A stretch of 64,000 nucleotides of DNA, from NCBI RefSeq assembly GCF_004403945.1, contig NZ_SOHM01000012.1:1-64000 (forward strand), in the 5' to 3' direction. A program made the translations under genes and the position numbers. Shown in pieces: positions 12,860 through 24,349 of the stretch (the first letter of the stretch is position 1; the number at the start of each line of letters is the position of its first letter). Origin of the DNA: Cryobacterium lactosi (lineage in GTDB: Bacteria > Actinomycetota > Actinomycetes > Actinomycetales > Microbacteriaceae). A model generated the notes under the pieces. The model searched no databases and was not told the origin of the DNA. It saw only the letters and a list, made by a program, of their open reading frames with translations.

Positions 12860-14917
12860 ATGACTCCAGCTGACTCCCTCCGCAATCTGGGCGTCCGCGC
12901 TACGAGCAATGGCGGGGAACTCCGCGTCTGGTCCGAACACGCCGACGCCATCGAACTGTGCATTTTTGACCACACCGATCCCAACTGGATCGTGCGCACG
13001 GTAGCCATGGTTCGTGACTCCCACAACGTCTGGGTCGGCCGTTCCCGCACCCTCACCGCCGGGCGCCGGTACGGCATCCGGGTATCCGGCCCGGCCGGAC
13101 CGACACACTCCTTCCACCCGGAGAAAACCCTGATCGACCCGTATGCGCGCGGCTTGGCCCGGGTGGGCCCCGACCAGTGGCAGTCCACGATGGTCGACGG
13201 CGGTTTCGACTGGGCGGGAACGGTCAAGCCCAACACGCCGATGGATCACAGCGTGGTCTACGAGGCGCACGTGCGCGGATTGACCAAGCTCAGCGCGGCC
13301 ATGCCCGTGGAGCTTCGCGGCACCTACGCCGGGCTGGCACACGAGAGCACCATCGCCTACCTCAAAAACCTCGGCGTGACGGCGGTGGAACTGCTGCCCG
13401 TGCAGTCGTTCGTCTCCGAACAGCGCCTGATCAAACAGGGCCTGTCGAACTACTGGGGGTACAACACCCTCAACTTCTTCACCCCGCACGCCGACTACGC
13501 CACTCAGGCCGCCCAGTCGGAGGGACCTGAGGCGGTCCTCCGCGAGTTCAAGGGCATGGTCAAGCTGCTGCACGAGGCCGGCCTGGAGGTCATCCTCGAT
13601 GTGGTCTACAACCACACCGCGGAAGAGGGCCCGGCCGGACCGGTCACAAGCCTGCGCGGCATCGACAACGCCACCTACTACCGGCAGAACGCCAAAGGCC
13701 ACTACATCGATGTGACCGGGTGCGGCAACACCGTCAACTTCGGTCACGATGTGCCCATGCGCCTTGTCCTGGACTCCCTGCGTTATTGGGCCAACGAGGT
13801 GCAGATCGACGGGTTCAGGTTCGACCTGGCCGCCACGCTCGGCCGGGACGGAGATGTCAACTACACGCCGGACCACCCCCTGCTCACCGCCATCCGTGAC
13901 GATCCAGACCTGGCCGGCGTGAAGCTCATCGCCGAACCATGGGATGTGGGCATGGGCGGCTGGCAGACCGGCAACTTCCCGTCCGGCTGGTCGGAGTGGA
14001 ACGACCGCTACCGCGACCGGATGCGTTCCTTCTGGCTGACCGATGTGGCGGCCGTCCGCAACAACTCCACCTCCGACAGCGGAATCGGCCGGTTCGCGTC
14101 CCGCCTCGCCGGGTCGGCCAACACCTTCTCGCTCGAGCGCGGCCCGCTCGCCTCGCTCAACTTCATCACCGCGCACGACGGTTTCACCATGGCCGACCTC
14201 ACCGCGTACAACGTCAAACACAACGTCGGCAACGGCGAGGCCAACCGGGACGGCACCGACGGGAACAACTCCTTCAACCACGGCGTCGAGGGTCCCACCC
14301 GAGACGTCACGATTCTGCGCACCCGGCGCCGGGCGATGCGCAACCTGCTCGGCACCCTGCTGCTCTCCGCGGGGGTCCCGATGCTCACCGCCGGCGACGA
14401 GTTCGGTCGGAGCCAGCGCGGCAACAACAACGCCTACTGCCACGACAGCGAGCTCACCTGGCTGGACTGGAATTTCGACGACTGGCAGCAGGACCTGCAC
14501 CGGGTGAGCCGGCAGCTGCTGGCGCTCCGCCGGGAGAATCCCGCGCTGCGCCCGGTCCGGTTCGGCCGCCCCGGGCAGATCACTCCGAGTGCCAGTCAGA
14601 TGGACTGGTACAACGCCGCCGGGGCGTCGATGTCTGAGGCCGACTGGAACTCTCCCCAGGAACGCACACTGCAATACCTGGCGGCGAGCACACCCGAGCA
14701 CGAAGCGTTCAACCGCATCCTGCTGATCGTGCACGGCCTGGAGACTCCCACCGATGTGACCCTGCCGCTGCACTCCGGGGTCTCCGGCTACACGGTGCTG
14801 TGGGACTCCAGCCACGACGACATCCGCGAGGTGCAGAACTCCTACGCCCCCGGCGCCCGACTCACCATGCACGCAACCTCGATGCTGCTGCTGCGGGCCG
14901 AAGAAGCCCGGGCATGA
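12860..14917 (+). CDS. glgX: Glycogen debranching enzyme GlgX
   Basis: A 685-residue GH13 isoamylase-type enzyme that cleaves alpha-1,6 branches of glycogen limit dextrin. The N-terminal ~140 residues are a CBM48-like domain. The barrel carries nucleophile D322 (IDGFRFDLA), acid/base E359 (LIAEPWD) and H439-D440 (ITAHDGF). GlgX signatures [13 protein letters not shown] and [19 protein letters not shown] are present. I start at the ATG at 12860 because the CBM48 begins there and no ribosome site supports the longer frame. The end overlaps ybaK by ATGA. Close to trehalose-pathway TreX, but no treY/treZ is nearby. Confidence 0.92.
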   Translation: MTPADSLRNLGVRATSNGGELRVWSEHADAIELCIFDHTDPNWIVRTVAMVRDSHNVWVGRSRTLTAGRRYGIRVSGPAGPTHSFHPEKTLIDPYARGLARVGPDQWQSTMVDGGFDWAGTVKPNTPMDHSVVYEAHVRGLTKLSAAMPVELRGTYAGLAHESTIAYLKNLGVTAVELLPVQSFVSEQRLIKQGLSNYWGYNTLNFFTPHADYATQAAQSEGPEAVLREFKGMVKLLHEAGLEVILDVVYNHTAEEGPAGPVTSLRGIDNATYYRQNAKGHYIDVTGCGNTVNFGHDVPMRLVLDSLRYWANEVQIDGFRFDLAATLGRDGDVNYTPDHPLLTAIRDDPDLAGVKLIAEPWDVGMGGWQTGNFPSGWSEWNDRYRDRMRSFWLTDVAAVRNNSTSDSGIGRFASRLAGSANTFSLERGPLASLNFITAHDGFTMADLTAYNVKHNVGNGEANRDGTDGNNSFNHGVEGPTRDVTILRTRRRAMRNLLGTLLLSAGVPMLTAGDEFGRSQRGNNNAYCHDSELTWLDWNFDDWQQDLHRVSRQLLALRRENPALRPVRFGRPGQITPSASQMDWYNAAGASMSEADWNSPQERTLQYLAASTPEHEAFNRILLIVHGLETPTDVTLPLHSGVSGYTVLWDSSHDDIREVQNSYAPGARLTMHATSMLLLRAEEARA

Positions 14918-15417
14918 CCAAGCCGGATGCCGGCGGTACCCCCGCCACTCTGGCGTTGGTGCGCGCGGGCATCCGGTTCATCGCCCACCAGTACGCGCAC
15001 GACGCCGGTCAGAGCGGTGCGGCGGGCGGCTACGGACTCGAGGCCGCAGACAAGCTCGCCCTCGACCCCGATCAGGTGTTCAAAACGCTCCTGGCCGATG
15101 CCGACGGCACCCTGGTCGTGGCCGTCGTACCGGTCTCAGGCACACTGGATCTCAAGGCCCTCGCCGCGGCCGTCGGCGCCAAGAAGGCGGCCATGGCCGA
15201 CCCCACGATCGCCGAACGGAAGACCGGCTACGTGCTCGGCGGCATCAGCCCGATCGGCCAGAAGACCACACTGAGGACCGTGCTCGACGAGACGGCCGAG
15301 CTCTACGACACGGTCTTCGTCTCCGGCGGCCGCCGTGGCTTCGACATCGAGATCTCCCCCGCCGATCTCATTGCCGTCACCGGCGCTACGATCGCCGCCA
15401 TAGCGAGGACCCGATGA
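14914..15417 (+). CDS. ybaK: Cys-tRNA(Pro) deacylase, YbaK/EbsC family
   Basis: A 167-residue trans-editing protein that hydrolyses mischarged Cys-tRNA(Pro). It has the family core: YGLEAADKLALDPDQVFKTL near residue 40, the conserved Lys in AAVGAKKAAMADP, and GYVLGGISPIGQKTTLRTVLDE near residue 105, where the GGxSPxGQK motif forms the pocket. It overlaps both neighbours by ATGA, so the three genes are one translational unit although their roles look unrelated. Confidence 0.93.
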   Translation: MTKPDAGGTPATLALVRAGIRFIAHQYAHDAGQSGAAGGYGLEAADKLALDPDQVFKTLLADADGTLVVAVVPVSGTLDLKALAAAVGAKKAAMADPTIAERKTGYVLGGISPIGQKTTLRTVLDETAELYDTVFVSGGRRGFDIEISPADLIAVTGATIAAIARTR

Positions 15418-16283
15418 CCACCCCACCTCGAGGCACCGACCCGACAGAGGACACGATGGCCGCGACCTTCGCCGCTATCGATGCTGAGTTCGTGCCGGAC
15501 GAGGCGTCCCACCGCGCCCGACGCATTCTGCTCACGATGACCGTGCTGAGCCTGGTCGCGCTGGTCGCCGGTGCGTTCGGAACCTTCGTGGCCTACCTCT
15601 ATGAGGATCTGCAACAAATCAGCCTCGTCACCCTGGTCCTGACCTCCGGCTTCTACCTCCTGATCGTGAGCGTCTTCCCGATCATCCTGCTGGTCCTGGG
15701 CAGTCGGCACCGACACCGGGAAGGCACCCGCGGGGCCGCCAGAGCGGCCACCGTCTGGGGGGTCATCTGCCTGACCCTCGGGCTGTTGGCCGTCGTTCCC
15801 ACCCTGGTCGGCTCAGCGGCGGAGATCATCGAGGATGCGGCCATCCGAAGCCGTCCGCCCACCGTTACCGAGGCCGAATTCACCCCTGCCGAGCTTCGAG
15901 CCCAGGCCGAAACCCTGATCGCGGAGCTGGCAGCGTCGGCGGACGCCGTACCCGCGGCCGTACCGGCTGGCCAGGATCCTCCCGGGCTCATCTCCGAGCC
16001 GTGCGAGCTGAGCAATCGCGGCCCCGGCGTGGCCATCGTCAGCCACGACTACCGGTATTACACCCCCGCGCAATCCGTTCTGGCCCTCGACAATGTGGAG
16101 GCCTACTGGCGGGCTGCCGGCTACGAGCCTCACCGTCTACGTGGGGACACCGCTGTGGACGGTCTGCCCCCGCAGGTGAGGGTGTCGGGCGGTCCGATCG
16201 AGCGGCTGGCTGTGTACGCGCACACCGCCATCACCTCCGACAGCCTCCTCATCGAATACCAATCCATCTGCGTCGCCAAGTAG
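15414..16283 (+). CDS. Membrane protein with three N-terminal helices and an extracytoplasmic domain
   Basis: A 289-residue protein. Residues ~37-62, ~68-95 and ~108-130 are membrane helices (for example FYLLIVSVFPIILLVLGS), followed by a ~155-residue domain that is probably outside the membrane. That domain has a PCELSNRGPGVAIVSHDYRY segment and a final ICVAK, so two cysteines could form a disulfide. I do not recognise a family; a small lipoprotein-like fold of the LppA kind is possible. It overlaps ybaK by ATGA and ends 31 bp from the convergent glgP. Confidence 0.65.
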   Translation: MTTPPRGTDPTEDTMAATFAAIDAEFVPDEASHRARRILLTMTVLSLVALVAGAFGTFVAYLYEDLQQISLVTLVLTSGFYLLIVSVFPIILLVLGSRHRHREGTRGAARAATVWGVICLTLGLLAVVPTLVGSAAEIIEDAAIRSRPPTVTEAEFTPAELRAQAETLIAELAASADAVPAAVPAGQDPPGLISEPCELSNRGPGVAIVSHDYRYYTPAQSVLALDNVEAYWRAAGYEPHRLRGDTAVDGLPPQVRVSGGPIERLAVYAHTAITSDSLLIEYQSICVAK

Positions 16284-16314
16284 CGCACGTGCGAGCCGGC
16301 GCGGGCGGATCCGG

Positions 16315-18903
16315 TCAGCTCGCGACGGCGACCAGCCCCATCTCGGCCGGGCTGATCAGCAGGTCGTTGCGTGGCACAACCCGCACCGTGTAACCGAACC
16401 CGCCGGCCCGGTCCAACTCGACGGTGCCGGTGAACAGGGTCGGAGCGCCGGGCGTCAGGGTTTCGGGGGCGTCCTGGCTGAGGGCATCGTTGATCGGGAC
16501 GAGGGCCTGGGTGCTGACATCGCTGAGGTCGTCGCCGCCCGAACTCTTGCCATAGACCACCTGCACCGTCACATCCTCCGGCGCCAGACCGTTCAAATGC
16601 ACGTGCGCTCGCAGGCGCAGCTCGTCACCCACCTGCGGCACCGGGGCCACGCCGCCGGATTCGACATGCGCAACGGCCACACCGGGCCAGGCATCGACGA
16701 TCCTGGCCTTCCAGAGGGCCAGTTCGCGGGCCGCCCGGTAGTTGTTGGCCGACAACCTGGCCTCCGCGGCGCCGGCGGGCCGGTACAGCTTCTGCACGTA
16801 CTCGCGCACCATCCGTCCGGCGTTCAGCTCGGGTGAGAGCCCGACCAGGGTCTGTCGGATGTTGGCGACCCATCGTTCGGGCACGCCGTCGGCGTTCCGG
16901 TCGTAGAAGGGCGGCGCCACCTGGTGCTCGATGAGCTCGTACAGCGCCTCGGCCTCGATCCGGTCGCGTTCGGACGGGTTGGTGCTCGCGTCGGCGGACG
17001 GGATCGCCCACCCGTTCTGACCGTCGAAGTACTCCGGCCACCAGCCGTCCAGGATCGACAGGTTGAGGGCGCCGTTCAGCGCAGCCTTCATGCCGGAGGT
17101 ACCGCAGGCCTCCAAGGGGCGCAACGGGTTGTTCAGCCACACGTCCGTGCCCGGGTACATCAGCTGGGCCATGCCGATGTTGTAATCGGGCAGAAAGGCG
17201 ATGCGGGTGCGCAGTTCGGGTTCCGCGGCGAATTGCACGATCCGCTGGATCAGCCGCTTGCCCTCCTCGTCGGCGGGATGGGACTTGCCGGCGATGACGA
17301 TCTGCACCGGGTGCTCCGGGTGCAGCAGCAGGGCGCGCAGACGCTCCGGGTCGTGCAGCATCAGGGTGAGGCGCTTGTAGGTGGGCACCCGGCGGGCGAA
17401 CCCGATGGTGAGCACGTTCGGGTCGAAGACCTGGTTGATCCAGGACGGCACGATACCGCCGGGGTTCTGCACCAGCCAGGCCGCCCCAATCCGGCGGCGG
17501 GCGTCCTCAACGAACTGGCGGCGCATGTCACCGCGCACCTCCCAGAGGTCCTGGTCGCTCACCACGGGTGAGGCCCAGTCGGCCGTGGAGGTGTCGGTGG
17601 TGCCGAGCCGGTTCGCGGCAAGGGCCTTGAGCGCCGGGTCGGTCCAAGTGGGGGCGTGCACCCCGTTGGTGATCGACGTGATCGGCACCTCACTGGCATC
17701 GAAGCCCGGCCACAGACCGCTGAACATTCGCCGGCTCACCTCGCCGTGCAACTTGGAGACGCCGTTGGCGTGCTGGCCGAGCCGGAGGCCCATGATGGCC
17801 ATGTTGAACACGTCGGGCGACCCGCCCTCGTAGCTCTCCGCGCCGAGACCCAGCAGGTCGTCCACGGCAACACCGGGCAGCAGGTCGGTTTCGAAGTAGC
17901 GGCGCACGAGGGAGGTCTCGAACCTGTCGATGCCCGCCGCGACCGGGGTGTGCGTGGTGAAGACGGTGCCGGCCCTGGCCACCTGCAGCGCCTCGGCGAA
18001 GCTCAGTCCCTCACCGATCAGGCTGGAGATGCGCTCCAGCCCGAGGAATCCGGCGTGTCCCTCGTTGGTGTGGAATACCTCGGGCTCCGGCCGACCGTTC
18101 AGGGTGCTCCACAGCCGAACAGCCCTGGCCCCGCCGATGCCGAGCAGCAGTTCCTGCAGCAGCCGGTGTTCGCCGCCGCCGCCGTAGAGCCGGTCGGTCA
18201 CCTGGCGCAGCTCGTCGGTGTTCTCCGGGATGTCGGTGTCCAGCATCAGCAGGCGGATGCGGCCGACCCTGGCCTCCCAGACACGGGCGTGCAGGGTGCG
18301 GTCCTCCGGCAGCGCCAGGGATACCTGCACGGGCGAGCCGTCGGCCCGGCGCAGCACCGACAGCGGCAGCCCGTCGGGGTCGAGCAGCGGGTAGCTCTCC
18401 AACTGCCAGCCGTCGGTGGAGATCGCCTGGCTGAAATAGCCCGCCTTATAGAACAGGCCCACGCCCACCAATGGAACACCCAGGTCAGACGCGCTCTTGA
18501 GGTGGTCGCCGGCCAGGATGCCCAGTCCGCCGGAGTACTGCGGCAGCGCGGCCGCGATGCCGAATTCAGGCGAGAAGTAGGCGATCGACGCGGGCTTGTC
18601 CCCCTCCAGGCCCTGGTACCAGCGCGGCTCGTCGAGATAGGCCCGCAGATCGTCGCGCACCAGGTTCACACCGGAGACGTAGTCGTGATCCTGGGCGAGT
18701 TCCTGCAGCCGGGCAGGGTCGACCGCGCCGAGCAGCGCGACCGGGTCGGTGCCGATCTGTCGCCACAGTTCGGGGGCGATGTGTTCGAACAACTGCCGGG
18801 TGGGCTCATGCCACGACCAACGCAGGTTTCCGGCCAGCTCATCAAGCGCGGCCAACGCCTCGGGCAGCACGGCACGGACGGTAAATTTACGGATCGCCTT
18901 CAC
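16315..18903 (-). CDS. glgP: Alpha-glucan phosphorylase GlgP
   Basis: An 862-residue GT35 enzyme of the longer actinobacterial type that releases glucose 1-phosphate from alpha-glucans (in mycobacteria it can also use maltose 1-phosphate chemistry in reverse). Landmarks: NLRWSWHEPTRQLF near residue 29, YSGGLGILAGDHLKSASDLG near 125, VFTTHTPVAAGIDRF, and the PLP lysine in ACGTSGMKAALNGALN near 610. I choose GTG at 18903 because AAGGTGAG lies five bases upstream and homologues begin MKA-RKFTVRA; the frame opens 9 bp earlier at another GTG. It is divergent from glgE across 94 bp. Confidence 0.92.
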   Translation of the reverse strand: MKAIRKFTVRAVLPEALAALDELAGNLRWSWHEPTRQLFEHIAPELWRQIGTDPVALLGAVDPARLQELAQDHDYVSGVNLVRDDLRAYLDEPRWYQGLEGDKPASIAYFSPEFGIAAALPQYSGGLGILAGDHLKSASDLGVPLVGVGLFYKAGYFSQAISTDGWQLESYPLLDPDGLPLSVLRRADGSPVQVSLALPEDRTLHARVWEARVGRIRLLMLDTDIPENTDELRQVTDRLYGGGGEHRLLQELLLGIGGARAVRLWSTLNGRPEPEVFHTNEGHAGFLGLERISSLIGEGLSFAEALQVARAGTVFTTHTPVAAGIDRFETSLVRRYFETDLLPGVAVDDLLGLGAESYEGGSPDVFNMAIMGLRLGQHANGVSKLHGEVSRRMFSGLWPGFDASEVPITSITNGVHAPTWTDPALKALAANRLGTTDTSTADWASPVVSDQDLWEVRGDMRRQFVEDARRRIGAAWLVQNPGGIVPSWINQVFDPNVLTIGFARRVPTYKRLTLMLHDPERLRALLLHPEHPVQIVIAGKSHPADEEGKRLIQRIVQFAAEPELRTRIAFLPDYNIGMAQLMYPGTDVWLNNPLRPLEACGTSGMKAALNGALNLSILDGWWPEYFDGQNGWAIPSADASTNPSERDRIEAEALYELIEHQVAPPFYDRNADGVPERWVANIRQTLVGLSPELNAGRMVREYVQKLYRPAGAAEARLSANNYRAARELALWKARIVDAWPGVAVAHVESGGVAPVPQVGDELRLRAHVHLNGLAPEDVTVQVVYGKSSGGDDLSDVSTQALVPINDALSQDAPETLTPGAPTLFTGTVELDRAGGFGYTVRVVPRNDLLISPAEMGLVAVAS

Positions 18904-18985
18904 GAATCTCACCTTACGGCCGGCACGTGTCTTACGGGTAACAAACGTGTGCGTGTGCCCCCACCGATTCGGCCCCCGTTCTTGC

Positions 18986-18991
18986 TACGGT
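18986..18991 (+). promoter_or_regulatory. Candidate -10 for a leaderless glgE transcript
   Basis: TACGGT (a TAnnnT match) lies six bases before the GTG at 18998, and there is no Shine-Dalgarno-like sequence in between. The pattern fits a leaderless start. The -35 is not evident. Confidence 0.3.
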
Positions 18992-18997
18992 CTTTGT

Positions 18998-21072
<2,075 letters not shown>

Positions 21073-21076
<4 letters not shown>

Positions 21077-23289
21077 AACACGCCACCGGCCGACCCGCCG
21101 ACGTACTGCCCACCTTCTCCGCGCACATCCTCGAGACGGTTTCCGTCGGCTCGTACTACAACCCGCACGAGGTCCTCGGTCAGCACCTGCTCAACCTGCC
21201 CGATATCGCCGACCCGCTCACCGTCATCCGTGCCCTGCGGCCGCTGGCGATCGAGGTCGTCGCGGTGTTGTCCACCGGCGCCCGCGTCGAACTGGCCCAC
21301 CTGGGGTATGGCATCTGGCAGGGCGTGAGCACCATCGGCCCGCAGGACTATGAGATCGAAGCGCACTACGAGGGCGGACCGGCCTGGCTCAGCGACGACC
21401 CGTACCGGTACCTGCCCACTCTCGGCGAGCTCGACCTGCACCTGATCGGCGAGGGACGGCACGAACGGCTCTGGGATGTTCTCGGCGCCCACGTGCGCAC
21501 CTTCACCGGGGTCATCAAACCTGTCAGCGGCACGTCGTTCTCGGTCTGGGCTCCGCACGCTCGCGCCGTGCGGGTCATCGGTGACTTCAACAGCTGGTCA
21601 GGCGTTCTGCACTCGATGCGCAACATGGGCAGCACCGGCGTCTGGGAGCTGTTCGTGCCCGGCCTCGCGGCCGGGTCCAACTACAAGTTCGAGATCCTGA
21701 CGCAGGCCGGTGAGTGGGTGCAGAAGGCCGACCCGATGGCCCGCTACACCGAGGTCCCCCCGTTGACCGCCTCGGTGGTCGGCGAGACCGCCTACACCTG
21801 GAATGACGCGGAATGGCTGGCCACCCGCAGCGCCACCGACCCGCACGACCGGGCGATGAGCGTCTACGAGATGCACGTGGGCTCCTGGCGGCCCGGCCTG
21901 GGCTACCGGGCACTGGCCGACGAACTGATCGGCTACCTCGAGGAGCTCGCGTACACCCACGTGGAGTTCATGCCGCTGTCCGAGCATCCGTTCGGCGGCT
22001 CCTGGGGTTACCAGGTCACCGGCTACTACGCCCCGACGAGCCGGTTCGGCCACCCGGACGACCTGCGCTACCTGATCGACCGGCTGCACCAGGCCGGTAT
22101 CGGCGTGATCATGGACTGGGTCCCCGGCCACTTCCCCAAGGACGAGTTCGCCCTGGCCCGCTTCGACGGCCAGGCCCTGTACGAGCACCCGGACCCCCGC
22201 CGCGGCGAGCAAATGGACTGGGGCACCTACGTCTTCGACTTCGGTCAGATGCAGGTGCGTAACTTCCTCGTCGCCAACGCGCTGTACTGGCTCGAAGAGT
22301 TCCACATCGACGCGCTGCGTGTGGACGCGGTCGCCTCGATGCTGTACCTGGATTACTCGCGGAAGGACGGCGAGTGGGAGCCGAACAAGTTCGGCGGCCG
22401 GGAGAACCTCGAGGCGATCAGCCTGTTGCAGGAGATCACCGCGACGGCGTACAAGCGCAACCCCGGCACGATCATGATCGCCGAGGAGTCCACCAACTGG
22501 CCCGGCGTCACCGGGGCCACCTCCGGCGGCGGACTCGGCTTCGGGCTCAAATGGAACATGGGCTGGATGCACGACTCGCTCGAGTACATGAGCGAAGACC
22601 CGATGCACCGCAGCTACCACCACAACGAGATCACCTTCTCGTTCGTGTACGCGTTCAGCGAGAACTTCCTGCTGCCGATCAGCCACGACGAGGTCGTGCA
22701 CGGCAAGGGTTCGCTGATCGCCAAGATGCCGGGCGACCCGTGGCAGCAGCTGGCCAACGTGCGGGTCTACCTGGCCTTCATGTGGGCGCACCCGGGCAAG
22801 CAGCTCCTGTTCATGGGCTCGGAGTTCGGCCAGCGTTCGGAGTGGAGCGAGGAGCGCGGCCTGGACTGGTGGATGCTCGACCAGCCCGGCCATCGCGGCC
22901 TGTTCAACCTGGTCGGCCAGCTCAACCGCGTGTACAGGGACACGCCCAGCCTCTGGGCCCGTGACAACGATCCCGGCGGGTTCGAACTGCTCGACGGCGG
23001 CGCCGCGGCGGAGAACGTGGTCACGTTCGTGCGCTGGGACAACGACGGTACTCCGGTGGCCTGCCTGTTCAACTTCTCCGGCCGACCCCACACCGGCTAC
23101 CGGGTGGGCCTGCCCCAGGCCGGCGTGTGGGAGGAGATCCTCAACACGGATGCCGAGAACTTCGGCGGCTCGGGCGTGGGCAACCTCGGTGTGGTGAACG
23201 CGTTCGCCGAGCCGTGGGCCGGCCGCCCGGCATCCGCCACCCTCACCCTGCCGCCGCTCGGCGCCCTCTGGCTGCGCCTGCGCCGCTAA
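21073..23289 (+). CDS. glgB: 1,4-alpha-glucan branching enzyme GlgB
   Basis: A 738-residue GH13_9 branching enzyme that makes alpha-1,6 links. It has the actinobacterial extra N-terminal domain (to ~115), a CBM48 ([20 protein letters not shown], about 155-175), the barrel and a C-terminal beta domain. Catalytic residues: D418 ([12 protein letters not shown]), E471 (IMIAEEST) and D539 ([15 protein letters not shown]). Length is normal. It is coupled to glgE by an ATGA overlap, so chain extension and branching are made together. A strong hairpin follows the stop. Confidence 0.97.
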
Positions 23290-23307
23290 GCGCACTCGGG
23301 GACCAAG

Positions 23308-23360
23308 AAAGCGCCCGCGTGGTCACCTCAGTGCGCTGAGGGGACCACACGGGCGCTTTC
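23308..23360. terminator. Large hairpin terminator between glgB and the convergent thioredoxin-like gene
   Basis: Arms AAAGCGCCCGCGTGGTC (23308-23324) and GACCACACGGGCGCTTT (23343-23359) pair with one mismatch, and the loop holds a nested CCTCA/TGAGG stem. It lies between two convergent genes, so it can serve both. No long U-run follows, as is common in high-GC actinobacteria. Confidence 0.85.
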
Positions 23361-23383
23361 GCGTGCCGCGCCTGGGCTCGTAT

Positions 23384-24349
23384 CTAGTAGAGCAGCGCGG
23401 TGAGGCGTTTGCGGGCCGGCGGCACACGGGGGTCGTCGGTGCCGACAACCTCGAACAGCTCGAGCATCCGCTGGCGGATCGCATTCTTACCCGCGGCGTC
23501 CTGGCCGGGGAACAGGCCGAGCAGCCTGTCGAAGGCGTCCTCGATGTGCCCGCCGGACAGGTCGAGGTCGGCGACCAGGAGCTGCGCGTCGAGGTCAGCC
23601 GGGTCGTCGGCAGCCGCTGAACGCACCTCGGCGATGGTCTTACCCTGCAGGCGTCCGAGCAGGCTCACCTGGGCCAGGCCGGCTGTGGCCATGGCGTCGC
23701 GGGGGTCACGGGCCAGGGCCAGCTTGTAGATGTCGATGGCGGTTGTGTAGTCGCCGCGCTCGATGGCTTCGTACGCCTCACGGTGGTGCGGCGGCAGTTC
23801 GGGCTCGACGGGCTCCGCCGGCGGGCCGTCCGGCGTCTCTGCGGCTTCGGCGACCCCGGTCACCCCGTGCTGGGCGGCGAGTTCGAGGACCCGTTCGAGG
23901 ACCTCGCGGATCTGGGCTGCGGGCAGCACCCCGTCGAAGAGCTGCACGGGCTGCCCGTTGATGACGGCGGCGAGCGTGGGCACCGAGGTGGCCTGGAACG
24001 CCTGCGCGAGCTGGGGGTTCGTGTCGATATCCACCGTGGCGAGCACGAAGCGGCCGTTGAATTCCCGGATCAGGTTCTCGATCACCGGGGTGAGCTGGGT
24101 GGCCGGCTCGCTCCAGGTGGCCCAGAGGTCGACGATGACCGGCACGATCTTGGACAGCTCAAGCAGCTCGGCGAAGTTGGTGTCGGTGCCCTCGAGCACC
24201 AGATTCGGCACCGGGACCACGCCGGCGACGGCGCCGCCCGGCGCGCTGCCTGTGCTCACGCCGGGCGCCGGCGCTGGCGGGCGGTTCACGAGCGAGGACA
24301 GGTCGACGGCGCCGCGCAGGTTGGCGCCGGCTGGGGGGACAACAGTCAT
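23384..24349 (-). CDS. Thioredoxin-fold protein with TPR-like C-terminus, YbbN/CnoX-like, without active-site cysteines
   Basis: A 321-residue protein. Residues ~1-50 are a Pro/Ala-rich leader. Residues ~50-155 are a thioredoxin fold: the motif that normally carries WCxxC reads LWATWSEPATQLTP, and the cis-Pro is kept in ATSVPTLAAVINGQPV. Residues ~190-321 are TPR-like helices (YEAIERGDYTTAIDIYKLAL) as in YbbN/CnoX co-chaperones, which hold substrates for Hsp70 or GroEL. With no Cys pair it cannot do dithiol exchange, so a chaperone-like role is likely. It overlaps the upstream gene by 4 bp. Confidence 0.85.
   Translation of the reverse strand: MTVVPPAGANLRGAVDLSSLVNRPPAPAPGVSTGSAPGGAVAGVVPVPNLVLEGTDTNFAELLELSKIVPVIVDLWATWSEPATQLTPVIENLIREFNGRFVLATVDIDTNPQLAQAFQATSVPTLAAVINGQPVQLFDGVLPAAQIREVLERVLELAAQHGVTGVAEAAETPDGPPAEPVEPELPPHHREAYEAIERGDYTTAIDIYKLALARDPRDAMATAGLAQVSLLGRLQGKTIAEVRSAAADDPADLDAQLLVADLDLSGGHIEDAFDRLLGLFPGQDAAGKNAIRQRMLELFEVVGTDDPRVPPARKRLTALLY

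Noticed and set aside
12851-14872. A 673-codon open frame antisense to glgX
   Set aside because: It is the mirror of a well-supported GH13 gene; the product is Val/Gly/Glu-rich without motif and has no ribosome site.
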